The translations under genes and the position numbers were made by a program. Below are positions 1 to 8,379 of a DNA stretch of 64,000 nt, one piece after another; the first letter of the stretch is position 1; each line of letters begins with the position of its first letter. The notes under the pieces are model-generated. The model was not told the origin of the DNA. It saw only the letters and a list, made by a program, of their open reading frames with translations, and searched no databases. Location of the stretch: contig NZ_NKFP01000006.1 of the NCBI RefSeq assembly GCF_002215035.1, positions 4,059,080-4,123,079 of the forward strand, given 5' to 3'. The DNA is from Leptolyngbya ohadii IS1 (lineage in GTDB: Bacteria > Cyanobacteriota > Cyanobacteriia > Elainellales > Elainellaceae).

Positions 1-108
1 AGTGACTATGCAGAGATGCAGCAGTTGACAGAAAAGTTAGCGCATTTGAGTGAGACGATCGATTCTGCGACGGAACGGTGGTTAGAGTTAGCTGAACGTC
101 AAGGATAA
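1..108 (+). CDS. ABC-F family ATPase, C-terminal end (partial)
   Basis: Frame 1 is open from the window edge to a TAA at 106-108 and encodes the last 35 residues of a protein. The segment is charged and helical (EMQQLTEKLAHLSETIDSAT, then ERWLELAE). This is the usual C-terminal coiled-coil tail of Uup/EttA-type ABC-F proteins, soluble duplicated ATPases that act on ribosomes or DNA branch structures. The nucleotide-binding domains lie outside the window, so the family call rests on this tail only. The end is followed after about 30 bp by the convergent end of the antitoxin-like gene. Confidence 0.5.
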   Translation, partial: SDYAEMQQLTEKLAHLSETIDSATERWLELAERQG

Positions 109-139
109 TCCGCAATATAGTTCTTATTCCCGAAGCCGT

Positions 140-346
140 TTATCGATCCAGCATCGTTGCCACTTCTTCATCAGTTGGGGCGGGTTGGTCTGTTTTTAAT
201 AAACCCCTCATTCGTTGAATTGCGCCAGAGCGGTCAGACTGGGTCACGGGAGCATTTTGCAGGGATTCAATGATGGCAGAGATTAGCGCAAGGCGATCGC
301 TGGGCGGCAACTTCAAGACTTGTGCCTTTAGTTCTTGCGATAACAT
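140..346 (-). CDS. Small antitoxin-like protein, no partner toxin visible
   Basis: A 68-residue protein starting with an amphipathic segment (LKAQVLKLPPSDRLALISAI) typical of small cyanobacterial addiction-module proteins (Unstab_antitox-like), followed by a linker with PAPTDEEVATMLDR. Relatives I recall carry a short basic/acidic tail after this point (roughly ERLxEKY). Here the frame stops right after LDR, while the neighbouring frame would read DKRLRE before a stop, so a 1-nt shift near the end is possible. The place where a toxin gene would follow is occupied by the convergent ABC-F gene end, so this is an orphan. Function is inferred from sequence style only. Confidence 0.5.
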   Translation of the reverse strand: MLSQELKAQVLKLPPSDRLALISAIIESLQNAPVTQSDRSGAIQRMRGLLKTDQPAPTDEEVATMLDR

Positions 347-665
347 AGACGACTCCTATCCTTGAAGGGATCTACCATTCAGTATGGGCACTCTTGCCCT
401 TCATGACCCTATGTTACCCCTGCACACACCAACCCTTCGAGTACGATCGTCCAATTCTCTTTCCAAATCGCCTATGAGCGGAATACGAGTGCTGCGTTCG
501 ATCGCTCAGACAGTCTTTATAAGTGGCTGAATTGATTTGATTATGGTGTTGGGGCGAGCGTCTATCTTACAGCTACGTCATGAACAGCGTAACAGTTTAA
601 ATCAGCGGCGACAGATAACTTCAACTCAGTGTTAGCGGCTCGAAATCGTCCGCTGAAATTTGAGT
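347..665. other. Intergenic region upstream of the antitoxin-like gene
   Basis: About 320 bp between the start of the antitoxin-like gene and the end of the nuclease-HEPN gene, both on the minus strand. It must hold the promoter of the former and the termination region of the latter. I see no hairpin with a T-tract and no convincing small gene. A 30-codon plus-strand ORF starting with ATG at 543 has no ribosome binding site and looks random. Confidence 0.4.
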
Positions 666-1346
666 TTAGTCTGCTTCAGCACTAACCTGTAAAGTTTTTA
701 ACAGGTGCTCTGCACTATCAATTAGCTGATATACAGACTCTTGCGTAATTTGGGTTGCTTTGAAGCCATGAGCAATTGCATTCCGTAATGAAAGTGCATC
801 CATGAGTAACTGGTACTCAGGACGCGAAATCGCACCCTCAATCACTAATTGTTTCACCAAATAAAGCGAATCAAGTCTTTGCAAACTCATTCCCTCACGC
901 TCTGCAACAAGCCTTAAGGTTGCCTCAACGAGAGACCAAGAATAGAGGATAGCTGCCTCTGGATGTTGTGTTGCAAGTTGTCTCGCCACTTGCAATCTTG
1001 TTTCTATTTCAGGTTGTTGAAGAGAGCTTTCAGCTTTTGGAGAATATACAGCATCCTCTGGATTAGTCATTACTAACTCAAATCGCCAACCAGGATGCTG
1101 CTCAACAGATTGGGCTAGGTTCTGCAAATATTGCCTAGAGGAGGAATTAAGTGAGCGACGTGACTTCACTTCAATGATCACAGCTTCATCCCCCCGTCGC
1201 ACAATCATATCAGGGCGATAATTCCTAAGAAAATCAGGCAGGTCTTCAGGGTTTGGATGAAAAGAAACCTCGTATCCCTTATCACGATATTCTTCTGCTA
1301 GTTGCAGTAATCGCTCTCTTTCCAGGTTTGCAGTTGGGGTTGCCAT
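666..1346 (-). CDS. PD-(D/E)XK-like nuclease domain with C-terminal HEPN-like domain
   Basis: A 226-residue soluble protein. Residues about 40-65 contain RPDMIVRRGDEAVIIEVKSR, which matches the restriction-endonuclease-like core D-(x)n-E-x-K (D46, E59, K61), as in the REase AHJR-like family. Residues about 125-215 are helical and contain LSLRNAIAHG, an R-x4-H motif (R188, H193) typical of HEPN ribonuclease domains. The architecture suggests a two-headed nuclease or defence/toxin-type protein. The ATG overlaps the stop of the upstream RusA-like gene by one base (TGATG), so the two are very likely translationally coupled. Catalytic roles are inferred from motifs only. The HEPN half could also be a non-catalytic AbiV/Swt1-like helical domain. 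Confidence 0.7.
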   Translation of the reverse strand: MATPTANLERERLLQLAEEYRDKGYEVSFHPNPEDLPDFLRNYRPDMIVRRGDEAVIIEVKSRRSLNSSSRQYLQNLAQSVEQHPGWRFELVMTNPEDAVYSPKAESSLQQPEIETRLQVARQLATQHPEAAILYSWSLVEATLRLVAEREGMSLQRLDSLYLVKQLVIEGAISRPEYQLLMDALSLRNAIAHGFKATQITQESVYQLIDSAEHLLKTLQVSAEAD

Positions 1347-1750
1347 CAGATAAGTACCTCTTTGTCAGGAGCTTCAATTACAACAATATGTAGGAATTCG
1401 TTTCCACGAGAAAAACCTTCTGCTAAGGTGGAGGTCATGTTTTCCACCTTAAAGTTACCTGACAAATTTCGCTTCCTGACAAGAATGTCAGTGACTTGAT
1501 CATCGTCAATGTAGGCTAATCCAATTATGGCATCCTGAATTGGCTTGACAATATTGTCCACATCCATAGCAACAGAATCATAGAAATAGGTTATTTGCAG
1601 CAGGATTAGACCAGTAGCTGCTTTTTGACCAGGTGACCAATATTTCTCTGCCTCTTGCCTTACCACTATTTTCCAGGCTCTAAGACGCTCACGCCTACGA
1701 GTCTGTTGTGACACGGGTGGTCCATCCACTATGAATTCAAATTTCGTCAA
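1346..1750 (-). CDS. RusA-family Holliday junction resolvase-like protein
   Basis: A 134-residue protein with the RusA signature DVDNIVKPIQDAI at residues 63-75 (acidic residues D63, D65 and D73, with lysine K69), followed by IDDDQV (D82-D84). RusA enzymes are small dimeric nucleases that cut four-way DNA junctions, and the acidic residues bind the metal ion. The length is close to E. coli RusA (120 aa). It is the first gene of a two-gene unit, and its TGA overlaps the ATG of the nuclease-HEPN gene. RusA genes are often phage-derived, but nothing else here looks like phage. Its pairing with a REase/HEPN protein suggests a DNA-processing or defence function, which is inference. Confidence 0.8.
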   Translation of the reverse strand: MTKFEFIVDGPPVSQQTRRRERLRAWKIVVRQEAEKYWSPGQKAATGLILLQITYFYDSVAMDVDNIVKPIQDAIIGLAYIDDDQVTDILVRKRNLSGNFKVENMTSTLAEGFSRGNEFLHIVVIEAPDKEVLI

Positions 1751-2172
1751 CGTGCTTTCAACTAGAAGGCATGAATTATTTTATACATCTGTGAGCGGTG
1801 CAACTACCTTCCCGAAAGGTTGGGCAGGCTGACTGCTATTCAGACGGATAACCTCTGCCTAATCATCCTTGTGGAGACGTCAGATCAAATTCTATCCGTC
1901 TAATCTCCCAACAAGGTGATTTAGGCTGCATCGGGTTAGGATAACATTCCGATCTAGCGCATTAGACCGCCTTTTTCTGCTAATTAATTACAGAAACAGA
2001 ATTAGGGACATTGGGCTGACGGGTATTCTACACATTACCCCTGCACCTCCCAATCCTTCAAGTCCACCCTCTGCGCTACAAATGGGTCAAAACGAGATAC
2101 TCCCTGTGATTTACTGAGTCTCTAAGCCGTTTAGCCCCTTTTCAGGTTGAAGTCCAAACACTCAACTGAAGC
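1751..2172. other. Intergenic region with an inverted repeat
   Basis: About 420 bp upstream of the RusA-like gene. It contains a perfect 9-bp inverted repeat (1842-1850 with 1893-1901, AGACGGATA/TATCCGTCT) enclosing 42 nt, and next to it CCTTCCCGAAAGGTTGGG around 1808-1824, which can also fold. No coding sequence is convincing. It could be an untranslated leader, a small RNA or a relic repeat. Confidence 0.4.
1842..1901. repeat. 9-bp perfect inverted repeat enclosing 42 nt
   Basis: The arms AGACGGATA and TATCCGTCT pair perfectly. The loop holds CCTCTGCC and GGAGACG segments that could extend the structure. It lies about 95 bp upstream of the RusA-like start, within its probable leader or promoter. 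It does not match an RNA family I can name. Confidence 0.4.
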
Positions 2173-2301
2173 TTATTGAATCGCTGAATCGATCGCTACA
2201 AAAATCACGCAATCACCCGATCGGATGGCTTTGGGCAAATCCTCGCCAGATTCAGTAATTCCCACGATATTATCCAAAGGGTAGGGTCGTTCTATTGCCA
2301 T
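2173..2301 (-). CDS. Possible 42-aa small protein divergent from the BMP gene
   Basis: An ATG at 2301 opens a 42-codon frame encoding an acidic protein starting MAIERPYPLDNIVGITESG, with a hydrophobic CVIFVAIDSA end. The composition looks like a real protein and the ATG lies only 13 bp from the divergent ATG of the lipoprotein gene. A longer version reading into the lipoprotein gene (to 2430) is much less plausible. I do not recognise the family and there is no clear ribosome binding site. Confidence 0.3.
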   Translation of the reverse strand: MAIERPYPLDNIVGITESGEDLPKAIRSGDCVIFVAIDSAIQ

Positions 2302-2314
2302 ATCACCGATTTCT

Positions 2315-3388
2315 ATGCACAACCGAATCCTTCGCCGCCAATTTATCCGGTTTCTCGTCTCGCTGACGGCTGTAACGGTCACGGCGACTGCCTGTGGTTC
2401 CCAATCTGGAACGGAAACAGGTTCATCCACATCGGGAGGTCAAGCCACTTCGCAGCAAAAAGTGGGCGTTGTCCTGGGGACGGGCGGCGAAAATGATAAG
2501 TCATTCAACGAATACACGCTGAAGGGAGCCAGAGAAGGGGCACAGGCTGCCGGACTGGAATTTTCCTACGTGAGTCCCAGCAGCAACAGCGATTTTGAAA
2601 AAAATATTGAAACTCAGATTTCCGAGGGGGCAAACCTGATCGTCTCGGTGGGTTTCCAGATGGGCGATGCCACGGCAGCGATGGCGAAGAAATATCCCGA
2701 CGTGAAGTTTGTGATTATCGACTACGCCTACGACGCGAAGGATGGCGTTGACCCCTACCAGGGCGATCTGAAGAACGTTACCAGTCTGCTGTTTGCGGAG
2801 GATCAGGCTGGCTATCTGGCGGGCGTGTTGGCGGCTTGTGTGAGCGAGACGGGCAAGATTGCCACCGTATCCGGCATGGAAATTCCCCCGGTTGTGCGCT
2901 TTGTCACGGGCTTTCAGAGCGGCGCGAAATCCGTGAATCCCAACATCGTCACCTTTAACCAGTACATCCCCGACTTTGGCGATCCGGCGACGGGAAAATC
3001 CGTGGGACAGAATTTCATTAGCCAGGGAGCGGATGTGGTCTTCGGCGTAGGTGGCAACACCGGAAACGGCGGATTGGTCGCGGCAAAAGAGGCAGGCAAA
3101 AAGGCGATCGGCGTAGACGTGGATCAGTACCTTTCCTACCCGGAAGTGAAAGATGCGCTGATCACCAGTGCGGTGAAGAATATCGACGTGGCAACCGCTA
3201 ACGCGGTGAAGGAATTTGCGGCGGGTCAGCTCAAGCCAGGAATCCAGCAAGCCACGATCGCAACGGGTGGAGTGGGCTTGGCTCCCTATCATGAATGGGA
3301 CAGCAAGATTTCCCAGGAGTGCAAGGCACAAGTTACCCAGGCAACGGACGCTCTGAAGGCAAATCCCCAGCTAACCGGAGCAAAGTAG
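2315..3388 (+). CDS. BMP-family ABC transporter substrate-binding lipoprotein
   Basis: A 357-residue periplasmic lipoprotein. The N-terminus has two basic clusters, a hydrophobic stretch and a lipobox ending TATAC (C27). The mature part starts with a Ser/Thr/Gly linker, then KVGVVLGTGGENDKSFNE, the typical beginning of the BMP/Med (PnrA) family, which binds purine nucleosides or related solutes. A second family landmark is the FAEDQAGYLAGVLAA region near residue 160. It begins a four-gene importer unit: the ATPase starts 2 bp after its stop and two permeases follow. The substrate cannot be read from sequence. Nucleosides are the best guess from the family. Confidence 0.9.
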   Translation: MHNRILRRQFIRFLVSLTAVTVTATACGSQSGTETGSSTSGGQATSQQKVGVVLGTGGENDKSFNEYTLKGAREGAQAAGLEFSYVSPSSNSDFEKNIETQISEGANLIVSVGFQMGDATAAMAKKYPDVKFVIIDYAYDAKDGVDPYQGDLKNVTSLLFAEDQAGYLAGVLAACVSETGKIATVSGMEIPPVVRFVTGFQSGAKSVNPNIVTFNQYIPDFGDPATGKSVGQNFISQGADVVFGVGGNTGNGGLVAAKEAGKKAIGVDVDQYLSYPEVKDALITSAVKNIDVATANAVKEFAAGQLKPGIQQATIATGGVGLAPYHEWDSKISQECKAQVTQATDALKANPQLTGAK

Positions 3389-3389
3389 C

Positions 3390-4925
3390 GTGACTGTCGT
3401 TCTAGAAGCGCGGCAACTCAGCAAACGATACGGTCGGGTACAAGCAAATCAGGCGATCGACTTCACGGTGCGATCGGGCGAAATCCATGTGCTGCTGGGC
3501 GAAAACGGCGCAGGCAAAACTACGCTGATGAATCTGCTCTACGGGCTGGAGCGTCCTGACTCTGGAGAAATCCGAGTGGATGGACAACCGATTATCCTCG
3601 CCAGTCCCAGAGACGCAATCCATCACGGCATTGTCATGGTGCATCAGCACTTTATGCTGGTTCCTGTGTTCACGGTGCTGGAAAACGTGGTGCTGGGTGT
3701 AGAGGAAACCCGCAAGCGATCGAACTGGCTGGGCGAATTGGGCAGGCTGGAAACGGTCAAACCGGAACGACGGATTCGGGATCTGGCAGATCAGCTCAGT
3801 CTGAATCTGGATCTCAACGCCAAAGTTGCCGACCTTTCGGTGGGAATTCAGCAAAAGATCGAAATCATCAAAGCCCTATATCGCGGCGCAAGAATTCTGA
3901 TCCTCGATGAACCCACCGCCGTCCTCACTCCCGCCGAGACGGAAGAACTATTCGACCTGCTGCGAAAGCTCACCCGTCAGGGTTTATCGATCGTCATGAT
4001 CACCCACAAGCTGAAGGAAGCTCTGGCGATCGCCGATCGAATTTCCGTGATGCGGCAGGGTCAGATGGTGGGCACCGTCAATCCCGCTACCGCAACCGAA
4101 GCACAGCTCGCGGAACTGATGGTCGGGCGCAAGGTGATCCTGCAAATCGACAAGCCTCCCTTCCAGCCCGGAGAACCGATCGTCTCGGCGCAAAATCTAC
4201 GGGTGTTAGACGATCGTAAGCACGTCGCCGTTAACGATGTCAGTCTCACCATTCGCGCAGGCGAAATCCTGGGCATCGCTGGCGTACAGGGCAACGGACA
4301 AACCGAACTCTCGGAAGCTCTGGCAGGTCTACGATCGGTTGAATCGGGACAAATCACGTTTCTCGGTCAGGATGTCACCCGTGCCACTCCCCGGACGCTG
4401 ATCGATCGCGGCTTGGCGCACGTCCCCGAAGACCGGGGCAAAAACGGCATCGTCAAACCCTACTCCCTCGCAGACAACATCGCCCTCTGCACCTACTACA
4501 AACCTCCATTTGCCAAAGGCTTTCAGCTCCGGGAAGGCGCGATCGTCCGTCAAACCACCCGCCTGATCGAAGAATTCGACATCCGCCCCGCTAACCCAGA
4601 CTATCCCGCAGGCTCCCTTTCCGGCGGCAACCAGCAGAAACTCATCATGGCAAGGGAACTCTCCCGCGATGCAAAATTCCTGATCGCCTGTCAGCCCACC
4701 CGTGGCGTAGACATTGGCGCGATCGAACTCATCCACCGCCGCATCATCGAAGCCCGATCGCAGGGAATGGCAGTGTTGCTAATTTCCTCTGAGCTAGACG
4801 AGGTATTGGCTTTGTCCGATCGGGTTGCCGTCATGTTCCAGGGACGAATGATCGAGACTTTACCGATCGAGCAAGCTTCCCGCGATCGAGTGGGTCAACT
4901 GATGGGAGGAAGTACGGTGTCTTAA
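3390..4925 (+). CDS. Nucleoside/BMP-type ABC importer, double ATP-binding subunit
   Basis: A 511-residue cytoplasmic protein with two ABC domains in tandem. The first has Walker A GENGAGKT (37-44), signature LSVGIQQ and Walker B ILILDEPT. The second has a degenerate Walker A (GVQGNGQTE), a canonical signature LSGGNQQ and LIACQPTRGVD in place of the usual Walker B glutamate. This asymmetry is normal for the carbohydrate/nucleoside importers of this type (YufO/NupA, RbsA-like). The GTG start is 2 bp after the lipoprotein stop, implying coupled expression with the binding protein and the two permeases downstream. Confidence 0.9.
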   Translation: MTVVLEARQLSKRYGRVQANQAIDFTVRSGEIHVLLGENGAGKTTLMNLLYGLERPDSGEIRVDGQPIILASPRDAIHHGIVMVHQHFMLVPVFTVLENVVLGVEETRKRSNWLGELGRLETVKPERRIRDLADQLSLNLDLNAKVADLSVGIQQKIEIIKALYRGARILILDEPTAVLTPAETEELFDLLRKLTRQGLSIVMITHKLKEALAIADRISVMRQGQMVGTVNPATATEAQLAELMVGRKVILQIDKPPFQPGEPIVSAQNLRVLDDRKHVAVNDVSLTIRAGEILGIAGVQGNGQTELSEALAGLRSVESGQITFLGQDVTRATPRTLIDRGLAHVPEDRGKNGIVKPYSLADNIALCTYYKPPFAKGFQLREGAIVRQTTRLIEEFDIRPANPDYPAGSLSGGNQQKLIMARELSRDAKFLIACQPTRGVDIGAIELIHRRIIEARSQGMAVLLISSELDEVLALSDRVAVMFQGRMIETLPIEQASRDRVGQLMGGSTVS

Positions 4926-5104
4926 TCGGAAAGCTTATTTAGCTACCTGATTCCGGGCAGTCCCGAACCGCCCCCCTAACCCCCCAATTATTTCTGCCGC
5001 TCCTCAGGAGCGAGTGGGGGGAACCGAGCCGATGCAGGTAGATTACTTACAAGAAACAGTCTGAACTACTCAAAGTCCCCCAAACTTGGGGGATTTAGGG
5101 GGCA
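4926..5104. repeat. C/G-run inverted repeats between the importer ATPase and permease genes
   Basis: The gap holds several runs of C and G that pair, including the near-perfect palindrome at 5076-5093 (TCCCCCAA-AC-TTGGGGGA) followed by ATTTAGGGGGC, and CGCTCCTCAGGAGCG near 4996-5010. Such CCCCCAAACTTGGGGG elements are dispersed intergenic repeats in many cyanobacteria. This one separates two otherwise tight gene pairs of a single transporter, so it may attenuate or stabilise the transcript. Confidence 0.6.
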
Positions 5105-6298
5105 ATGCAGCACCTCAAACACCGAACAAATATCTCTGCTCCCCGCTCCCCTGCTCCGCTTCTTCTTACCCATCCACTCATCCACCCATCCACCCATCCA
5201 CCCGTGCCCCCTACCCTCAAAACTACCCTCCGCCAACTCACCCTCCCCCTCCTCGCCATCCTGACCGCGATCGTCCTTACTGTCCCTGTGATTGGCTTTG
5301 CCCTGGATTGGAACTGGGCGAAAATTGCGGCGGCGTATGGCGGTTTGCTGGATGGCGCACTGTTTAAGCGATATGCCTTCTCGAATACGTTGGTGGCGGC
5401 GATTCCGCTGATGTTCACCGGATTGGCTCTCGCATTGGGCTTTCGGACGGGCGTGTTTAATATCGGCGCACCGGGACAGTTTCTCATTGGCGCGACCTGT
5501 GCCGTGTTTGTGGGATACGCGATTCCGCTGCCGCCTGTGATTCACCCGATCGCCGCTCTCACTGCCGGAATTCTGGGAGGTGCTTTTTGGGGGGCGATTC
5601 CCGGATATCTGAAGGCGCGATTTGGCTCCCATGAGGTGATCAACACGATCATGCTGAATTATCTCGCGTTCTTCTTGCAGGATTGGCTGGTGAAGAATCC
5701 GATGAAAGACCCCAATCCGGGCGTGATTCGGACACCGGAGATTTTGCAGACGGCAGAGCTGTTTCGCTTTTACGATCGCCTTCACATCGGCTTATTTTTG
5801 GCGTTGCTGGCGGCGTATGGGGTTTGGTATCTGCTGAACAAAACAACGCTGGGCTATGAGCTTCGCACGGTGGGCAGCAATCCAGAGGCGGCGAAGTATG
5901 CGGGGATGAAGCTGGGACGGCTGACGATCCTCAGTATCGCTTTATCGGGCGCACTGGCAGGACTGGGGGGAGCGGTGCAGATTCTCGGCGTGGATCATGC
6001 AATGCCCGTCCTCTATTCCAGCGACTATGGCTTCGATGCGATTCCCGTGGCGTTGCTGGGACAAAACCAACCGATCGGCGTGATTCTCTCGGCGATTCTG
6101 TTTGGCGCATTGCGAAACGGCAGTGACCTGATGCAGTTGCGATCGGGTGGGGCAGTGTCGCGGGAAGTAATTTTTATTGTGCAGGCAGTGATTCTATTAT
6201 TTGTGGCGGCTCCGGCGATCGTGCGCGGACTCTATCGGCTGAAATTGCCGCAAAGCGAAATTGAAAAAGAAGGGAGTCTGACGCGAGGATGGGGTTAA
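5105..6298 (+). CDS. Nucleoside/BMP-type ABC importer permease 1
   Basis: An inner-membrane permease (BPD_transp_2 family, YufP-like) with about 8-9 hydrophobic helices, the first near residues 44-62. The family landmark GHRTGVFNIG-type loop appears as GFRTGVFNIGAPGQFLIGA, and TVGSNPEAAKYAGM is the expected coupling-loop region. The frame is open from ATG 5105, but the first 33 residues are Pro/His-rich and are encoded by repeat DNA including the octamer array at 5170-5201. The GTG at 5204 (residue 34) is therefore a likely true start, giving 364 aa. It pairs with the permease starting at 6314 and the upstream ATPase and binding protein. Confidence 0.88.
   Translation: MQHLKHRTNISAPRSPAPLLLTHPLIHPSTHPPVPPTLKTTLRQLTLPLLAILTAIVLTVPVIGFALDWNWAKIAAAYGGLLDGALFKRYAFSNTLVAAIPLMFTGLALALGFRTGVFNIGAPGQFLIGATCAVFVGYAIPLPPVIHPIAALTAGILGGAFWGAIPGYLKARFGSHEVINTIMLNYLAFFLQDWLVKNPMKDPNPGVIRTPEILQTAELFRFYDRLHIGLFLALLAAYGVWYLLNKTTLGYELRTVGSNPEAAKYAGMKLGRLTILSIALSGALAGLGGAVQILGVDHAMPVLYSSDYGFDAIPVALLGQNQPIGVILSAILFGALRNGSDLMQLRSGGAVSREVIFIVQAVILLFVAAPAIVRGLYRLKLPQSEIEKEGSLTRGWG
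5170..5201. repeat. Octanucleotide tandem repeat, 4 units
   Basis: Units CCATCCAC / TCATCCAC / CCATCCAC / CCATCCAC, followed directly by the GTG candidate start of the permease at 5204. The same 8-mer family occurs at 37187-37242 and, reverse-complemented, at 63633-63680. Confidence 0.8.
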
Positions 6299-6313
6299 CT
6301 TGAAGGATTTGCT

Positions 6314-7294
6314 ATGGATGATTTAACCGGATTTCTGAAGCTGGCGCTAATTACCGCAACCCCGATCGCCCTGGGTGCCTACGCCGGAATTATGTCTGAG
6401 CGGACAGGCGTGGTGAATATCGCAATCGAAGGCATGATGCTCACCGGGGCAATGGTGGCGCAGCTAGCGGCAATGTACCTCTATCAGCCACTTCAGGGAA
6501 TGTTTGGCGATGCTGCCGTTCTGGTAAGTCTGCTGCTGGGGACGATCGCCGGAATTGGGTCGGGGGCACTGCTAGGCGGACTCCATGCGGTCACGTCAAT
6601 TCGCTTCAAAGCAGACCAAATTATTAGCGGCACGGTGATCAACCTGCTGGCATGGGGCGTAACGGGCTGGGTGTTTCAACGTTGGATGACCGCAGGCGCA
6701 CCCACCGCACCGGGAACTTTCCCCCGTCTCCCCATTCCTCTGCTGAGTCAAATTCCGATCGTCGGAGATCTCTTCTTCAACCATCAGCCCCTCGTCTACA
6801 CCATGTTTCTGCTGACGGGCATTCTCTACTACGTGCTGTTCTTCACCCCGTGGGGGCTGCACATGAGAGCTGTGGGAGAACATCCCCGCGCTGCGGATAC
6901 CGTGGGCATCAAAGTGAATCGGGTGCGCTACATCTGCACGATCGTCGGAGGCGCGATCGCCGGACTCGCCGGAGTGTGGTTAACCCTGGAACAGGTGGGA
7001 GCCTTCTCACTGCGAATGAGTGCCGGACGGGGATTTATCGCCCTTGCCGCCATGATTTTCGGTCGCTGGCATCCGATCGGCGCATTAGGAGCTTCCCTGC
7101 TGTTTGGCTTAGGAACCGCCATTCAAATTCGTGCCGCCAGCCTCACTGCCACCGATTCCGCCCTGGCATTAATTCCAACTCAGGTGTATCAGGCTATTCC
7201 CTATCTGCTGACGATCGTGGCTCTCGCAGGATTAGGCGGCAAAGCCACACCTCCCGCTGCCAGTGGACAACCCTATGAAGGGCAAAAATCCTAG
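6314..7294 (+). CDS. Nucleoside/BMP-type ABC importer permease 2
   Basis: A 326-residue inner-membrane protein of the same permease family (YufQ-like), about 9 hydrophobic helices. It contains ERTGVVNIAIEGMMLTGA, the family motif, and HMRAVGEHPRAADTVGI, the coupling-helix region that docks on the ATPase. It starts 15 bp after permease 1, so all four genes from 2315 form one importer unit. The TAG stop overlaps the stop of the convergent kinase gene within a shared CTAG (7291-7294), leaving no room for a classical terminator between them. Confidence 0.9.
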   Translation: MDDLTGFLKLALITATPIALGAYAGIMSERTGVVNIAIEGMMLTGAMVAQLAAMYLYQPLQGMFGDAAVLVSLLLGTIAGIGSGALLGGLHAVTSIRFKADQIISGTVINLLAWGVTGWVFQRWMTAGAPTAPGTFPRLPIPLLSQIPIVGDLFFNHQPLVYTMFLLTGILYYVLFFTPWGLHMRAVGEHPRAADTVGIKVNRVRYICTIVGGAIAGLAGVWLTLEQVGAFSLRMSAGRGFIALAAMIFGRWHPIGALGASLLFGLGTAIQIRAASLTATDSALALIPTQVYQAIPYLLTIVALAGLGGKATPPAASGQPYEGQKS

Positions 7295-8379
7295 TAAATA
7301 ATCATCTCCGAGTTTTTGCGTCGCCGCTCGGCTGCCAGTTTGCGCTTCCGCCATCGTCTGATTGCAATCGCCGTCCGCACGATCGGAGAAAGATAACTGC
7401 GATGCAGCATTTCCTCGTCGTCCAGCTTGCCGAGCGGATGATTGCTCATACAGGACGCCAAACTATCCAGGTAAGGTTCTAGCTCGATCGCCCGCAGCAC
7501 CTCTTCCGCCGACTGGTAGCGATCGGGCAGACTAGTCTTCAGCATTTTGTCCAGCACTTTGCCAAAGTAGTCGCTTACCTGGACGGAATGCTGCCACAGC
7601 ACTTCTCCCGTATCCACGTCATAGTCAAACTCCATCGGCGGCTTGCCCGTCAGCAGATAGAGGCAGGTAACGCCCACAGCAAAGACATCGCTTGCATAGG
7701 TGGCTCGCAGCGCCAGCTGTTCGGGTGGGGCAAAACCCAGAGTGCCAACAAAGTGCGTCGTTGCGCCCTTATGGGTATTCTCATCCACCTGGATAAACTG
7801 CTCTTTTACAGCGCCGAAGTCAATCAGCACCAGCCTGCCGTCATCCTGGCAGCGAATAATATTGGGGGGCTTGATGTCCCGGTGAATCACCTGCTGCTGG
7901 TGGATATAGCTCAGCACGGGCAGCAGTTCCCGCAAAAAGAGTTTGACCTCCGCCTCGGAGAAAACGCCGCGCAGTTTCACTTCCTTTGCCAGGGTGCGTC
8001 CCCGCACGTATTCCTGCACCAGGAAGAATTCGCCTTCTAGCTCAAAATAGTCCAGCAGGCGCGGAATCTGGGCGTGGCTTCCAAGCTGGCTGAGCGTCTT
8101 TGCCTCTCGCTCAAATCGCTGGCGGGCACGCTGAAGCACGATCGCATTGGAAACCTTGGGGCACAGCTTTTTGATCACGCAGAGCGGATTGCTGGGCAAC
8201 TTCATGTCCTTTGCCAGGAATGTCACCCCAAAGCCACCCCGTCCTAGCCCGCGTACAAGCTGATAGCGATTGCGGAACAGATTCTCGGAGCCGCACAGTT
8301 CAATGAGCTGGGTGGGGGACTGATTAGCGGGCTGCGTTTCAGGCGTCAATTTTTCGGTAGGGGGGATTGAAGCATCCAT
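7291..8379 (-). CDS. Serine/threonine protein kinase (Hanks type)
   Basis: A 362-residue protein with a single kinase domain and no transmembrane segment. Visible motifs are the Gly-rich loop GLGRGGFG (44-51), catalytic lysine K70 in CVIKKL, HRDIKPPN (166-173, catalytic D168), DFG (187-189) and a GTLGFAPPEQ activation segment. The N-terminus carries a short leader with LIELCGSENLFRNRYQLVRG, usual for cyanobacterial kinases. The basic C-terminus (WRKRKLAAERRRK) has no recognisable sensory domain. Its substrate is unknown. It converges on the permease gene and is transcribed apart from maf (142 bp gap). Confidence 0.92.
   Translation of the reverse strand: MDASIPPTEKLTPETQPANQSPTQLIELCGSENLFRNRYQLVRGLGRGGFGVTFLAKDMKLPSNPLCVIKKLCPKVSNAIVLQRARQRFEREAKTLSQLGSHAQIPRLLDYFELEGEFFLVQEYVRGRTLAKEVKLRGVFSEAEVKLFLRELLPVLSYIHQQQVIHRDIKPPNIIRCQDDGRLVLIDFGAVKEQFIQVDENTHKGATTHFVGTLGFAPPEQLALRATYASDVFAVGVTCLYLLTGKPPMEFDYDVDTGEVLWQHSVQVSDYFGKVLDKMLKTSLPDRYQSAEEVLRAIELEPYLDSLASCMSNHPLGKLDDEEMLHRSYLSPIVRTAIAIRRWRKRKLAAERRRKNSEMIIY

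Noticed and set aside
5066-5785. 239-aa minus-strand frame over the permease
   Set aside because: It is the shadow of an obvious ABC permease and has random His/Arg-rich composition.
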